Assembly: GCF_963678635.1 (NCBI RefSeq)
Contig: NC_087062.1
Coordinates: 66,092,647 to 66,156,646, forward strand
Origin: Symsagittifera roscoffensis
Taxonomy: Eukaryota > Xenacoelomorpha > Acoela > Convolutidae
Direction of reading: 5' to 3'
Length of the DNA stretch: 64,000 bases
Each line of letters starts with the position of its first letter. Within the stretch, counting starts at the first letter, position 1. A program made the translations under genes and the position numbers. The notes beneath the pieces are model-generated. The model saw only the letters and a program-made list of their open reading frames with translations, searched no databases and was not told the DNA's origin. Positions 1 to 11,690 of this stretch are shown in pieces.

Positions 1-128
1 AGGAGTCCCTTCATCACCTATTCCAGTCAAAATTCTTGCAATTTTCTAGATATTGAATTGATTATGACAAATTCGAAACGATAAGTGTTGATTTCCTTAC
101 AGATAAAATCGATGCGTGTTACGTTTCT

Positions 129-986
129 TCAATAAGAACACTCAAATCGACACGCGAAAACATAATACACAAATATAATTGTGTTACAAAAAAATTCATC
201 AAAAGTTGTTCTGTCATTTATTGTTCCGAGTACGCAAGCGGCGTTCGCAATCTGTTTCGCCAGGGAGATTATCTGTTTTAAACTGGGTTCCTCAGTGTAT
301 ATGCTTAGGTTCTTACAAAACTTGCTCACAATAAATCTGCGCTGAACTGGCACTAATCCTAATAAGGGCTGAGGAGTATACTACCGTTACAGCCCACAAG
401 AGTTGCTTACCATCAGCCCATGGAATGAGCGTCAAACCGTCAGGTCGCTTCTGATCGGTCCTGTAGAGATGTCGTGATTCTAAAACAGACTTTATGTGAG
501 TAGAAGATAATCTCTGCTTTATAAGGGGCATTCAGGTTTGAATTCCTACAGAATCTCCCTGCACAATTGAGGCAAGAAAGGCCATGCCAACCATCTTTGG
601 TAACGTCTCCTCCGCACACGCATTTATGCCGTTCGTAAATTTATGGCACACGTCTGCCATTTCGCTGTCAAAAATTGGCTCTGTCCAGTTTTTTTTCGAT
701 TTCGTTCTCCGGAGCCGTTTCAATGTTTCCAACCAAGTTCAAACTACCCTTTAAGCTCATCACTATAGGTTCCATCCACATGCTCTAAATCAAAAGTTCC
801 GCTTAAGGCATTTTTGGCTCCTACGGCTGAGGCTACGAAAGCGGGTAAAGCTAGTAGACGAGCGGAAGAAACACCCACGCCACCTTTGGCTGCCGGGATT
901 TCAGCTTGTAAAAACTGGTTATCATCAATTTTCACATAGGTGACCTTGCATAACGAAATTCTTATTATTTTTTCTAGCGTTCCCAA
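129..986 (-). pseudogene. C-terminal part of a non-LTR retrotransposon polyprotein (broken)
   Basis: Three minus-strand blocks (986-744, 732-532, 531-129) read consecutively as the part of an invertebrate retrotransposon polyprotein that follows the reverse transcriptase. The first contains IPAAKGGVGVSSARLLALPA, typical of the region just after the RT thumb. The third contains RTDQKRPDGLTLIPWADGK then LLWAVTVV, a nuclease-like 'RPDG...LLWDVT' segment known from such elements. The acidic residue expected after LLW is Ala here. The blocks are in different frames and separated by stops, so this is a dead copy. It lies directly downstream, in the minus sense, of the RT core at 1290-2050. Family recognition is from memory, not a search. 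Confidence 0.7.
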
Positions 987-1289
987 AAATCATTTTGCAA
1001 AATATAAATCTCGTAAAAAAACAGAAAATTTTTTTGGCGCGCTAAAAAAAATTTTCAGGAGAAAAACCATAAGGGGATTCTTATTTTTCAAGGACATCGG
1101 AAATTTTTTCAAGCTCCTTAAATTTTTCATCGAGCAATTCTTGCCGACAAAGTTTGCCGATTGGGGATCCTAATATGAGGAGTTCTTCTTTTGTTCTTAT
1201 TTATTTTGGGCATTTTTTCCAAAATTGTGTAAAATTGAAATATTTTGTGTATTCGTAGTCGGTCCCAGAAATCAAAGTTCACACTTTTC

Positions 1290-2050
1290 AGTTGTCAAGC
1301 TCAGGCCGTAAAATTTTTCCAATTTCAGAAAGCTTTGTATGTCCCAGAGTACAATCTTATGGTCATCGGCTAAATTTCCATCATCTAAAAAGCAGATGTT
1401 AGTTTTCTACTCCAACTAATTGACAAGTGCCTGAAATGTTTCCGCAAAAACGGCTTGGGGTTCAGGATCGTCTTGCTGAGATCCGTCTTCTGACATTTTG
1501 ATGGAGCTTCCGTAAAAAAATTAACTAGGTTTGGTATACGCGCAATGGGTGTATTTGTACACTTCAGGACGATTTGAAAAAACGTTATTCAGCCTTGTTT
1601 CTCTATTTAGAGAGTTGAAGGCATTCTTAAAGTCTAGTTCGAAAAGAACAGTGTATTTTGGATTGTCGTCGCGCTCAATTAGGTTTCGAAATGAGTGAGC
1701 AGTTTTTTCCGCACCCCGTTTAGTGCTGCATGCGACCTGCAGGTTTCCAAAAAAGTTTTGTCGCTCGGAGAGGGCCCTGTTTCCAGCGCGTTTGGAAGCG
1801 ATACGTCTCAGCGTGTTGCCTATGGCAATCGGTCTTAACCCTTCTTCTATCTTTATGAGGGCGATAAGTTTAGCATCAAAAGAAAAAGGTCTTAGGGGTT
1901 TGGGTATTTTGCCTTCTCCAATGAGGTTTATCAGAGTAGTAAGCGATAAGCGATTTCAGAAAATTAAGACCTGCACTGCCATTCGACTAACTAACAATAT
2001 TTTAAAAATTTGAGGAACTATTTTATCCGGACCTGCTGGTGGTCTGTTCG
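1290..2050 (-). pseudogene. Reverse transcriptase core of a non-LTR retrotransposon (broken)
   Basis: Minus-strand translation gives successive RT motifs: EEGLRPIAIGNTLRRI (about 1858-1803), FELDFKNAFNSLNRE with the catalytic Asp (about 1645-1600), a GSSIKMSEDGSQQDDPEP segment (about 1512-1460), and CFLDDGNLADD (about 1394-1362), which is the palm YxDD motif as FLDD. Stops interrupt the frame after about 1530, before the FLDD motif, and after it. The original enzyme would copy its own RNA into DNA at the insertion site. Here motif order is kept but reading is not, so it is a fossil. It continues into the C-terminal remnant at 129-986. The 5' end of the element is not identified; some reading similar to the N-terminal side can be followed to about 2290. 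Confidence 0.75.
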
Positions 2051-2290
2051 GAAAGGACTTTGTCGCTTTGTCTAGATCGAATTAATTATAAAAAAACTAT
2101 CTAAATTTTCTGGATTTGGAGCTGAGGGTGTTTAGACAACAATTTTTGGTTGTTATCAGTTTAAAAAGCAGCATTATTGTCATCCGAAGCAGGAAGCCTA
2201 ATCCCTCCTTTTATTTTTCGTTCATCGAGCTCAGTGTTTACTAGCTTTATTCTCTGCTCGAGGTCACTCAGAGGCGAGCTTTAAACTAAG

Positions 2291-4070
2291 GGATGGGGTT
2301 TTGGAAGTGACACCCCCTTTGCTCGAATTTTCTTTGTATCAAAAAGCTCATGATTGTGGTCTGTTTGCGTCCACTTTGTTTTGGTTGCTCCAAAAAACAA
2401 GAAAGATATTTAAAAATTTAGCCATTTTGTAATATCTACTACATTGTGGAAGATGACATTTATTTTATCCGACAGACTTTCCATCAAGGGAACACGCTAG
2501 TCTTTTGGTGTTCTCTTGAGTACTCGGACATTTCAGATGGCTGTGTTATCATAATTGTTTAGTACTAAATCATTACCTATTCTAGCTTTATTAACAGATT
2601 TTACATCAACGCATAAAGGACACTGACACCATTTGTTTTCTTAGAGTCGCTAAGAGAAAAATTTACACAACTGATATGATACCAACTAGAACAACAATCA
2701 CTTCCAATCGCTTATATAAGTCCTGAAGGTTTAAAGCAATTTTTGCTCGTACACTCTTTGCTGTTTTCCTCGTCTTGAAGCAGCGTAAAAGCTAAAAAAA
2801 GATTTTGACTGGACTTTAAAAGACTGAACTAACCCATGCATCTTTAAAAGAGACGCGATTTGAGGCAGCCCTACTTCTCAGGGTTTTATTTGAAGTAATT
2901 TTCTTTGGGAAATGGTTTGTGACCAGCTGCTTGCTTAAGATAACTGAAATATTAACGGGACCTTCAATACTGATGCAAAACGCTTTGCAAGTCGTTAAAA
3001 CTGTTTTTGAATACAATCGAGAATAAGGGAAAAGTCCTAGTTTATGGGGTGTCAATTCGCCCCAATTTTTAAAAAAGCAATGAAGTAGTAGTAGTAGTAG
3101 CAGTAGTTGTAGAGGCTTTGCGGCTCAAGGCCCGAGGGTGTGAACCCCTCAAGTTTCAGCTGGCATGAGTTTTTTCATATGGGTTGCACGATCCACAGGA
3201 GCACAGTACAAGCCAATTTTATGTGTTTAGTTGATTGTAGCTGTTTTTGAAGTAGTCGAACTAACGTTCTGTCAGTTGTTTCTTTGTAGGTTTGTCGCGG
3301 AATTGATAGCGGAATATGTTGAATAGTTTAGAGGCTCTCGTCCGAAAATTTTTCATCTAATTTTTTGTGCCATTCGGTCATATCATGAAAATTGACTTTG
3401 ATTTTGGGATCGACCATGACCTGAAACGACCATTTGAAATTATTGAAAATTCGAATCGACCATGTCATACTCAAGTTTGTCGCGGCAACTGAAATAAGAA
3501 GTCAGAAAAATAAGAAGACTCGAGACATAATTGCAAGAAAGTTGACCAAAAATTGTGCTATAGTAAAATTGTCATTCGCAATATTCCTGAAGTCATCAAT
3601 TCGAGTAGAGCCGTCTTGTTGTCGGCGAAGAACATCGCGAAGTTTTACAAGAGTGCGACCGTTAGGCAAGAGAGAACCTGGATTGGGCAGGTAGACGAGT
3701 GAAGCTGCCCAATGCTCCATGACAACAAACTTCTTGAGTTGAAACTGGTTTTTCTCTAAAACTTCTGTGTTGCTTTAATTACATTATTTACCCAATTCTA
3801 GTGCCGCGTCATAATGTGAGCACTTATTTTAATTTCCTGGGTGTATTTTTACACAGTCATGTCGAGATAAGGCGGGTTTTAGGTTCATCCACCTGAAATG
3901 GATCAAAGATCCACTGTCCTATAAAAAATAATGATATAATTGAGCTTTCAGCCCTGTTTTTAACGGCGTTTGTATGTCTTAGGCATTTAGAGACCTAGCC
4001 ATTGAGGCGTTCTTGTTTCTAGAGTGGGAGTATTTTGGTAGTCGCCTTAGTAGTATATGTCGGGGCAGTT
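2291..4070. other. No recognised gene; short TAG microsatellite
   Basis: No family was recognised here. A short (TAG)n tract with interruptions lies near 3086-3112. A 79-codon minus-strand frame (3055-2816) is not recognisable; it could be the 5' end of the retrotransposon remnant to the left. The frames at 3434-3720 on both strands overlap each other and have no recognisable content. Confidence 0.4.
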
Positions 4071-4074
4071 CAGC

Positions 4075-4370
4075 CCGGGGGGGTTGAAGACCTCCATGTA
4101 TTAACATAGGCCATAGACTAACCGGTCTTCACCCTATGTATTAACATAGCGAAAAGATTTTCCTATGTATTAAGATAGGGAATAAGTTTCCCAATGTATC
4201 AAGATGCCAGGTTTTAGGTAGTGAGTTTTTTTCGGCGCCCGAAAGTCCTATGTATTAGGATAACGTATAGAATTCTAATAAAGATTAGAAACTCCTTGTA
4301 GAGATTTAAGAGCTCATTAAGGTAGGGATAGGGTTTCCAATGTGTTGAGATAGGGAATGGTAAGGTTTCA
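4075..4370. repeat. Degenerate tandem repeat built on CCTATGTATTAACATAGG
   Basis: The phrase 'cctatgtattaacatagg' recurs in variants near 4093, 4133, 4163, 4190, 4246 and 4340. The unit is itself nearly palindromic (CCTATGT/ACATAGG). Spacing is irregular (roughly 30-55 nt) and copies decay to the right. No coding content is supported. Confidence 0.5.
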
Positions 4371-4773
4371 GTGTGATGGTAAGACAATGGTAAGAAACGG
4401 TAATTTTTTTTAAATTTTGTGTGGAAATGTGTAGTTTTTCTCAAAAATTTGGCGCGCGTTACCTAATGTATAAAAATTATTGGTGTATTAGGTGGGAAGG
4501 GACCTTCAAGTGTAATAAGATTGGTCATGGTTTTATAGTTTCAGTTGGTTGGATGGTAAGTTTCAAAAAAATTGGCACCCTGATGCTTCAGATTGTAAAT
4601 GTTTCTTAACCAAAAAACAATTTTTTGCTAACCGTAACTTAGCATTTAAGAAAAAGTTTTGCGAAAAAGTTAATTACAGAGATAATGTATGAATTTACAG
4701 CATTGTATACAATTTTACTATATAATCTGTAACAAATTTAGAGGTTTAGTATCAATCACATTCAACTTCCCGC

Positions 4774-7700
4774 TTAGAGTAAAAATAGATCAGTTTTTTT
4801 TATAGTTTTTTCATAAGTTGCGACAGTATAGTTAATCGATTTAAATCTTCTATTCGTCGACTTCAAATTCACTGCCTTAATCAGTACTTGGCGATACTTT
4901 GCCATCGGGCCATCTCCAGAGTCTTCTAATGCGCGTTTGTTCAGTCCTTTACTGCTTAACTTATACTTTTGACTTTTACTATCGTAACAGCAATAGGTTT
5001 TACTGCACAGGCATGACATTTCGATACACCTGAACTCCTTTTTGAACAATTATTGTTCTCTGTTGTCATGTTTCTTATGTTTAGAGCATCAAGTACGGGG
5101 GAAAAACTTGTTTTTCGCATCTGCTCTGAAATCGGCTCGACAGTCCATGCTTCACTTTTCAGTCCAATCGGCTCGCTTGCTGGGAATGATACATTCATCT
5201 AAATCTTCTTCTGCCAAACGCCAAAGAGAGGGAATCTGTATCAATTTCGAGTTCTGCGACATTGTTGACATCGAGAAATTTATCGAAAAATAAATACAGC
5301 TTCAACATTCTCAACTTGACGTACTGTAGTATAAAGAATCCTAGTATAATTGGTTCACGATGCTATTTAATAGATTTAACAAGTTCCAATTCATACAAAT
5401 CTTTAGCTACGATATTGAGTCTCTTGATGGACTGGTAATTGATGGCTTTTTTTGTCCCCAAGATATTTTGTCATTTTCTGTTTTGATCTGTCCATCATTT
5501 GATAGCCGTAGCAACTACTTCCTAGGAGTTTCATTGTTTCGGCTACTAAACCAGACAATAGATTTTCATCACGGCCTCCCCTAGCATCAACAACAAACTG
5601 AACAAAACTGTTGAATACTTTGCTCGGTCTGCATTGTACAAATTGATGAACTTTTGTACACTGTAGTCCAAGTAAAAGTTGAAAAGTGGTGTGATAAAAG
5701 TTCCGTTGGTCAACTTGAAGTTCGTTATTAATATTCGTTTTTGTTGTTTTATTAAATCGTTTTCTTCCGCATATGTCTTCATGTATTCCACAATATGGTT
5801 TCTGGTAATGTCAGTTTTTATGAAAATAGATGTGAAAACGGAAAATTTTACTTTTAGCTCATCTGGAACACTCAGATCGCATTGCACTTAGCCGAATATT
5901 GTTTCAGTTCTAGTGTTTTGCAGTAGTGAAACGGCAGAAAGAGATATTTTGAAGGGAAAGTAAGTTCTAACGTAATTTTTTACGTCTTATTTGTTTTTAA
6001 ACTGATCTCATCAATTACACTCCCATATTTCCTCAATAGAGTATTCTTTTTCTTGATTCTTGAATGTAATCTTTTTGAAGCTCATCTATTTCTCTTTTCT
6101 TAGTTCCTCGTTTGATATCTGGCTTCTTGACAAGGAAGGGCAAAAATGGAAATAACAACCCATTGCTTCAAAAACAGTCTTACAGTGGTTGCAAAAACCA
6201 TCAACACTGAAGCAATCAATTTTTTTCTGTGTACCTGAAGTGTAGTAACTCTCCATTTTGCAATCAGGTCTGGTTGCTTGTAAGTATGACATGACCATAT
6301 TTTCGAACGTTCGAACTCGATTTTGCCTTGGCTTGATTTTTTGTGTTTCTTCATTGTAGTCCCATCTCGTATACAAGCCTGTGGGCATATCCTGACACTA
6401 GAACAAGGATAGAGTTGACTAGCATCAATATCAACGATTGATTTACACAAGTTGCTTGATTTTCGAATAAACGTTTCGTTTGCTACTGCTTTCCTTGTGA
6501 AAATAATTGAGGGACCACCTGTCATATCTTCCCGTACTTTTTCAAGCAAGTCACTATACCTCGAAAACAATGGTTAAAACTTAACCTCGGTCGACTTGTG
6601 TAGACAAACAATCACTAAAAGAGCTAGTGTGCAGCCGAGTTTTAACATGTTTATCCCTTTGTCATGATAAAATTCAATCAATTTCTGCATAACGTTGAGG
6701 GTAGGAACGACACATTGTTGTTATACTACTGTAGAGAAACTCGAAAAGTTGTTATCTGTTCCTGTTCGCGGATGGATTTAAAGGAGTTGTAGTTTTCCAA
6801 TCCCTTAAGTGGTTTGATTTTAAGTCCGAGTTTTTTCAAGGCTTGTTATTCAATTAACCAGTATTGAGAAGCTTCTGAAAATTGTCATACTTTTTATCGG
6901 GAGGGTTGCTATTCTTGAGTTTGCTGTAGAAGTCATCATGCGAGGGTAGTTGTTGTTCACCAATCTTGTTGGGAATATCAAATTACTCGTATAGAAAGTA
7001 TCCTTTCATCTCACGTAGTAGCTCCAGCCAAAAATTTCACAATGCCCAGAAGCTGAACATCTCCAAATTTGAAGGCAACAAAGTCGTTTGCTTTCTTGAA
7101 AACTGAAGGTTCAGTTTCTTTTTCATTATAAGGTAGGGAATGAGGTATGACCTAATCATGTTTATATCAAACCGACCACTGTTAAATCCAAATACTAGTA
7201 GAGTATTGGTGTATCTCTCTAGATGTTGCATTAAATCAATCAATTGATTTTTTTTTGAATCCTGAGAAAGTGAGTGGATGCGTCTGTTTCTTCCTCATCC
7301 TCGATACTTTAGTCTTCCTACTCCCTTGCTTCACTCTTGTTGTAACTGCCTCATTCAATCAGGATGCTGAAAGTCGTGTGTAGTCGCTTTTCGATGTTAG
7401 TTTCAGTTTCCGGAAATTTTTATCGCATTTCGGCTTTATGTTTTTCCGCCAACAATTCCAAGTTCACCACAAAGTCAATACTGAGGGATTGCGGATCTTT
7501 TTCGAACAAAAATATGGGTTGATCAAGCAAACTGGATGAGGCTGATACTGATATGGGTTCATGCTTTCCAATCCAATTTATTTTTCTGTCTGTTTTAGGT
7601 GTTTGGATGGCACGCAAATTGATTCAAAGTGAAAAACAGCGACCTTTTTGAATAAGATCTTGTCTTTAGTATACTCAATAAAGAACCCATCCAGTTTTTC

Positions 7701-9154
7701 AATTAACGTTTCTGGTAGAGTGTAATCATTTTTGGGGTAAATGTTCTTGATTAGATCCTTGCAACAAATATGATGGCGGTTGAAGTGGTCTGCTTTGCGG
7801 AAAAAAGTATCACAAGTTGGGCATCGGAAGCATTTGAAGAAGGTATCGATCTTTTTGACGTAAATAATGTGGTTGTTGTATCGTAGAAGTTTAACTGTAT
7901 TCTCATATTTACCGATACTTCTCCGAGCTTATTCTCTCTCAAAATCTCCATCTTCACTGCGATATCGTAGATAAAATTGTTTTTCTCTTCTACATCTTCA
8001 ACTATTGGTAGATTATCCATCGAAACTCCACGAAGCTGTTTTGGATCACATCCTGAATCCTGATTTTTCAAGAAACCCTCAAAGATCTTGGAGGTTGATG
8101 TTAAAAGACTAGTTATTCCATGCAAATGAAATGCAAGTGCTCGAAGCAAGCACAAACTGTCATTGTATGGTTGTTGCGTGTGCACACCCGAAACCAAACA
8201 ATTAACGTAGTTTTTCCTCCGAAGTAGTTGCGGAATCACAGAACCTGGACATCCCATGGGTACGTTTTTCAGTAAGGCAGCAATAATGGTAACATTTGTG
8301 ATCAACTTGAATCGCCATTTTGTGTTTTGTTTCTCTTGTCTACAAACTTCAATGATATCTTGATTAGTGACCTTGTTCTTTATAGTCGTCAAGCCCGCTT
8401 TAGTACAAAGCAGCAAAGATTTATCAAAGAAGGTGTTATGTTAATGAGCGTAGAAATAATGATATTCACCTGTTTCTATTTTACGTAATACAAATCCCAA
8501 GGCAAGGTTGGTTTTTGCTAAACAATCAAGTTTTTCAAAGATTTGATCCAGTTTTTCATCTAGATTAGGATCTAGTTTTGAACGTTGAAAATTGAACACC
8601 TTGTGGAGTTCATTTCACATCTCAGTATCTGTCAAGAAGGGTTGACAGGCTTTCAACTCATCTCGTACCTTAACAGTATCCTCATCGTTTTCCAAGATTA
8701 TATTCAAATCAGCAACTTAATCATTGCTTGATGTATGTTCGTCAAAATGCTGCCAGACATCGCAAGAGTTGCGTGCGAGGAGTTATTTTTTGCTCGGAAT
8801 GTAATTATTGTAATTACAACCAGCAAGAAATGAATTCACATACCAGCAAAAAGCACGTAAAGTCAATCCCAAAGTCAACAAAGTGTGTATCGTGTGAGAA
8901 AGAATTACCAAGCTTTTTTTCGCTTCAACAACATTGTCGAAAGGATTACGGGTTGAAAGCGAGGAAACGTTTGGGAATTTTTTCTCACACGATACACACT
9001 TTTTTGACTTTGGAATTGACTTTACGTGCTTTTTGCTGGTATGTGAATTCATTTCTTGCTGGTTGTAATTACAATAATTACATTCCGAGCAAAAAATAAC
9101 TCCTCGCACGCAACTCTTGCGATGTCTGGCAGCATTTTGACGAACATACATCAA
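4774..9154 (-). pseudogene. Polinton/Maverick-type family B DNA polymerase, frameshifted
   Basis: Minus-strand blocks follow the order of a protein-primed family B DNA polymerase of the type found in invertebrate Polinton elements. They are: Cys/His zinc-finger-like N-terminus (9154-8960, CSECNYCNYNQQEMNSH); a conserved middle region (8416-7751, with QPYNDSLCLLRALAFHLHG); exonuclease region (7700-7037, with GFNSGRFDINMIRSYL as Exo II); palm motif A DIDASQLYP (about 6440-6402); MKLLGSSCYGYQ motif B (about 5535-5500); motif C IDTDS (5245-5231); and the C-terminal KTYCCYDSK / LNKRALEDSGDGPMAKYR block (5049-4774). Exo I reads HFES where the family has DFES, so its first Asp is lost. Blocks are in more than one frame with stops, so no intact protein is made. 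No Polinton integrase, ATPase or capsid gene was recognised nearby; terminal repeats were not seen. Assignment to Polinton rests on remembered family features. Confidence 0.85.
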
Positions 9155-9331
9155 GCAATGATTAAGTTGCTGATTTGATTATAATCTTGGAAAACGATGA
9201 GGATAGTGATCAGGTACGAGATGAGTTGAAAGCCTGTCAACCCTTCTTGACAGATACTGAGATGTGAAATGAACTCCACAAGGTGTTCAATTTTCAACTT
9301 TCAAAACTAGATCCTAATCTAGATGAAAAAC
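8551..9331. repeat. Near-perfect palindrome (inverted duplication) next to a gap
   Basis: Bases 8551 to about 8925 reappear inverted up to 9331; mirrored positions sum to 17882, so the outer arms are collinear with few substitutions. For example, the plus-strand ATG at 8728 mirrors the minus-strand ATG at 9154, and both open with MMYVRQNAARHRKSC. The centre is near 8941, with an imperfect core. The right arm stops exactly where the N run begins, so its true extent is unknown. The plus-oriented zinc-finger copy reads further (CEKELPSFFSLQQHCRKDYG) than the minus copy. It may be a real inverted duplication or an assembly/amplification chimera. Confidence 0.9.
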
Positions 9332-9531
9332 NNNNNNNNNNNNNNNNNNNNNNNNNNNNNNNNNNNNNNNNNNNNNNNNNNNNNNNNNNNNNNNNNNNNN
9401 NNNNNNNNNNNNNNNNNNNNNNNNNNNNNNNNNNNNNNNNNNNNNNNNNNNNNNNNNNNNNNNNNNNNNNNNNNNNNNNNNNNNNNNNNNNNNNNNNNNN
9501 NNNNNNNNNNNNNNNNNNNNNNNNNNNNNNN
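9332..9531. other. Assembly gap, 200 N
   Basis: Exactly 200 ambiguous bases, a round number usual for scaffold gaps of unknown length. It truncates the right arm of the palindrome. Frames that run through it are artefacts. Confidence 0.98.
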
Positions 9532-10035
9532 CTTTAGGCTAAGATTTGCATGTTCTGACTGTCTCGTACGACGTATTAACTAGTTTTGATTAAGAATCAT
9601 ATGAAAATGATTAAAGGTAAATATTTTTTCAAAATTTTAGGTATTTTTTTCAAATTTTTAGGTATCCCACATTTAGGTATCCATAAAAATTTTTTGAGCT
9701 TTTGTTTGGATGAAAACTACAACATTAAAATTGTAGCCTGAGTGACTGAAAAATTGATCTGATTTTATCTGTTTTTCAGACTATATTAGACGGAGAGGAG
9801 TGGTGTTCCTATCTAACTCTGCTGTATTTTACTGGCGTTTGATAGCCTCATTTTGAAACTAATTATCTCATTGGGTCCCCTCCCTCCCTCCCAACAAAGT
9901 TTGGAGAAAAAAAATTCGGTTTTTAAAGAAATATTCGACATAAATTATTTTCTTGAACACATTTGAACAATTTAGAACTATAAGAACTTTGAGAATGGAT
10001 TTCTGCGACCGAAATTTCATAGTCCCAAAAAAAAG
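9532..10035. other. No recognised gene
   Basis: AT-rich sequence between the gap and the minisatellite. I see no domain, splice-bounded exon or repeat family here. The 92-codon minus frame at 10146-9868 runs partly through the minisatellite and is treated as chance. Confidence 0.4.
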
Positions 10036-10038
10036 CTT

Positions 10039-10275
10039 GAACCGCGCAAAGCCGCAATATGAGTCGGTCAAAGTTGCAGCATAGCTAAAAATAAGTCGCG
10101 CAAAGTCGGCAACATAGCTAAAAATGAGTCCACAAAGGCGCAACACGAATGGCGCAAACTCTCAACATGGGTCGCGCAAAGTCGCAACATGGGTCGCGCA
10201 ATGTCGCAACATGGGGGTCGCGCAAAGTCGCAACATGGGTCGCGCATAGTCGCAACATAAGTCGCGCATCATAAA
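10039..10275. repeat. Minisatellite, ~22-nt unit GTCGCGCAAAGTCGCAACATGG
   Basis: About ten units of the 22-nt phrase made of GTCGCGCAAAG then TCGCAACATGG. They are best ordered between 10150 and 10265 and diverged toward the left (variants with 'catagctaaaaatgagtc'). No coding role is supported. Wording is close to the arrays at 11190-11690 and 51905-52080. Confidence 0.85.
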
Positions 10276-10944
10276 ACGTTTCAGCGCATCATAAGCAGCT
10301 TAAGTAATGGAATTGTTGTCAATTTTGTTTTGCTTGCCGAAGCATTATACATAATTTCAGTATTTAAAAAATTTCAGTAGATATAATTCATGTGTGGTAA
10401 GCTTGATCAATATATTCGCTAGTCATTTAGAGGACCGCCACGATAAGGCCTAAACATGATCTCAAAGTAAAATATAGTTAATTTTTGGGGCAACAATCAT
10501 TCGTTATTACAAAACTGAAAGCTAAAAGTCTTTCGAATCAAGCAAAAATCAGAAAAGTCGGAAAAAATGAAAAAAGACAATAAAAAATCGGACCAACCAA
10601 ACACGAAACTAAAACTCTACATATTTTAGCCGGCAAGAGGTTATTATATATATGCAAATTGCAAAACAACTCGGTATAAACGTGTTCTTAATGTGCAGCT
10701 TGCTAGACCAACATATTTGCTGATTTCATCCAGGAAGGCCACAAAAGACCTACACATGGTCCCAACATCACATACAAGCGTTTTTTGGGGATTACAAAAA
10801 AAATCAACCAAAAAACGCTGGAAAATTATTAAATTAAGCAATTCAAAATTACAACAACAGTTTTCAGTCAAACAAAACTTTAACGACTAACAGCTAGCAC
10901 CCACCTAATTTGAAGCGAAAACCTTTTTGGTTTTAGTTTAAGCT

Positions 10945-11040
10945 TACATACAAACATACATTCGAAATTATATACATAAATACGTATGCTTACATGCATT
11001 CATACATACATAAAACATACATACATACATAATTACGTAC
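10945..11040. repeat. CATA-type microsatellite
   Basis: Interrupted (CATA)n/(TACA)n tract, for example 'catacatacataaaacat', with intervening TACG variants. The small frame read across it (10986-11177) is low-complexity and not supported as a gene. Confidence 0.8.
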
Positions 11041-11189
11041 ATGAATACTTAAAATCCAATACTACCTACCTAAGTTATTACTTCCATCCTCCATCTAAAC
11101 AAAGAAACATATATCACCTTGCTTACCGTGAAAACTTCTTTAGAGTTTGCAACCTATCTGACAATCAATCACAGTGAACTGTTTCCACT

Positions 11190-11690
11190 CGAAATGTTTT
11201 CTCTCAGTTAACAAGTCTTATCTATGTCGAAACGTTTTTCATGTTAAAAATTTTGGATCGAACTCAGCCGAAACTTTTTCTCTCGGTAGATAACAGTCGA
11301 ATTGATTTTTCCGTGTCGAGATTTTTCTTGATAAAAAAAAACTCTTTGGTCGAACTCAGTCAAACGTTGATCCTCGGTTGAATTCGGTCGGAACGTTTTT
11401 CTTTGGTCGAATTTTGTCGAATGTCTTTCCTGGATCACACCTAGCTGAGCATATTCAGCTTGGGTCGAGTCGGCAAAATTATATCCACCTTGAGTCGACA
11501 CGGTCAAAACATACCAAGTTTTGACCCCAATCGTCGAAACATAGATCGGAAATCTCGACCGCAATGAGTCGCAATGGTTGAAACATTCATTTTTTGTATC
11601 GCGCAAAATCATCGCAACATATCTTTTTGGGTTGAGCATAGTTGCACAAAATATCTGATTTGGGTCGCAATGGTCACAATAAATGCCCCC
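11190..11690. repeat. Degenerate minisatellite of GTCGAA..CGTTTTTCTCGG units
   Basis: Roughly a dozen diverged units of about 28-40 nt, built from 'gtcgaactcagtcgaaac' and 'gtttttctcggt'. They grade rightwards into 'gtcgcaatggttgaaacat' forms. The 131-codon minus frame 11639-11244 is the translation of this array and is not counted as a gene. Confidence 0.7.

Noticed and set aside
8728-9099. Plus-strand 123-residue zinc-finger-like frame as a separate gene
   Set aside because: It is the mirrored copy of the polymerase N-terminus in the palindrome and runs into its own antisense after the centre.
9283-9583. Frames running through the N run
   Set aside because: Artefacts of unknown bases, except for the short mirrored polymerase segment left of 9331.
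11244-11639. 131-codon minus-strand frame
   Set aside because: Coincides with a degenerate minisatellite; repeats of the unit explain the lack of stops.
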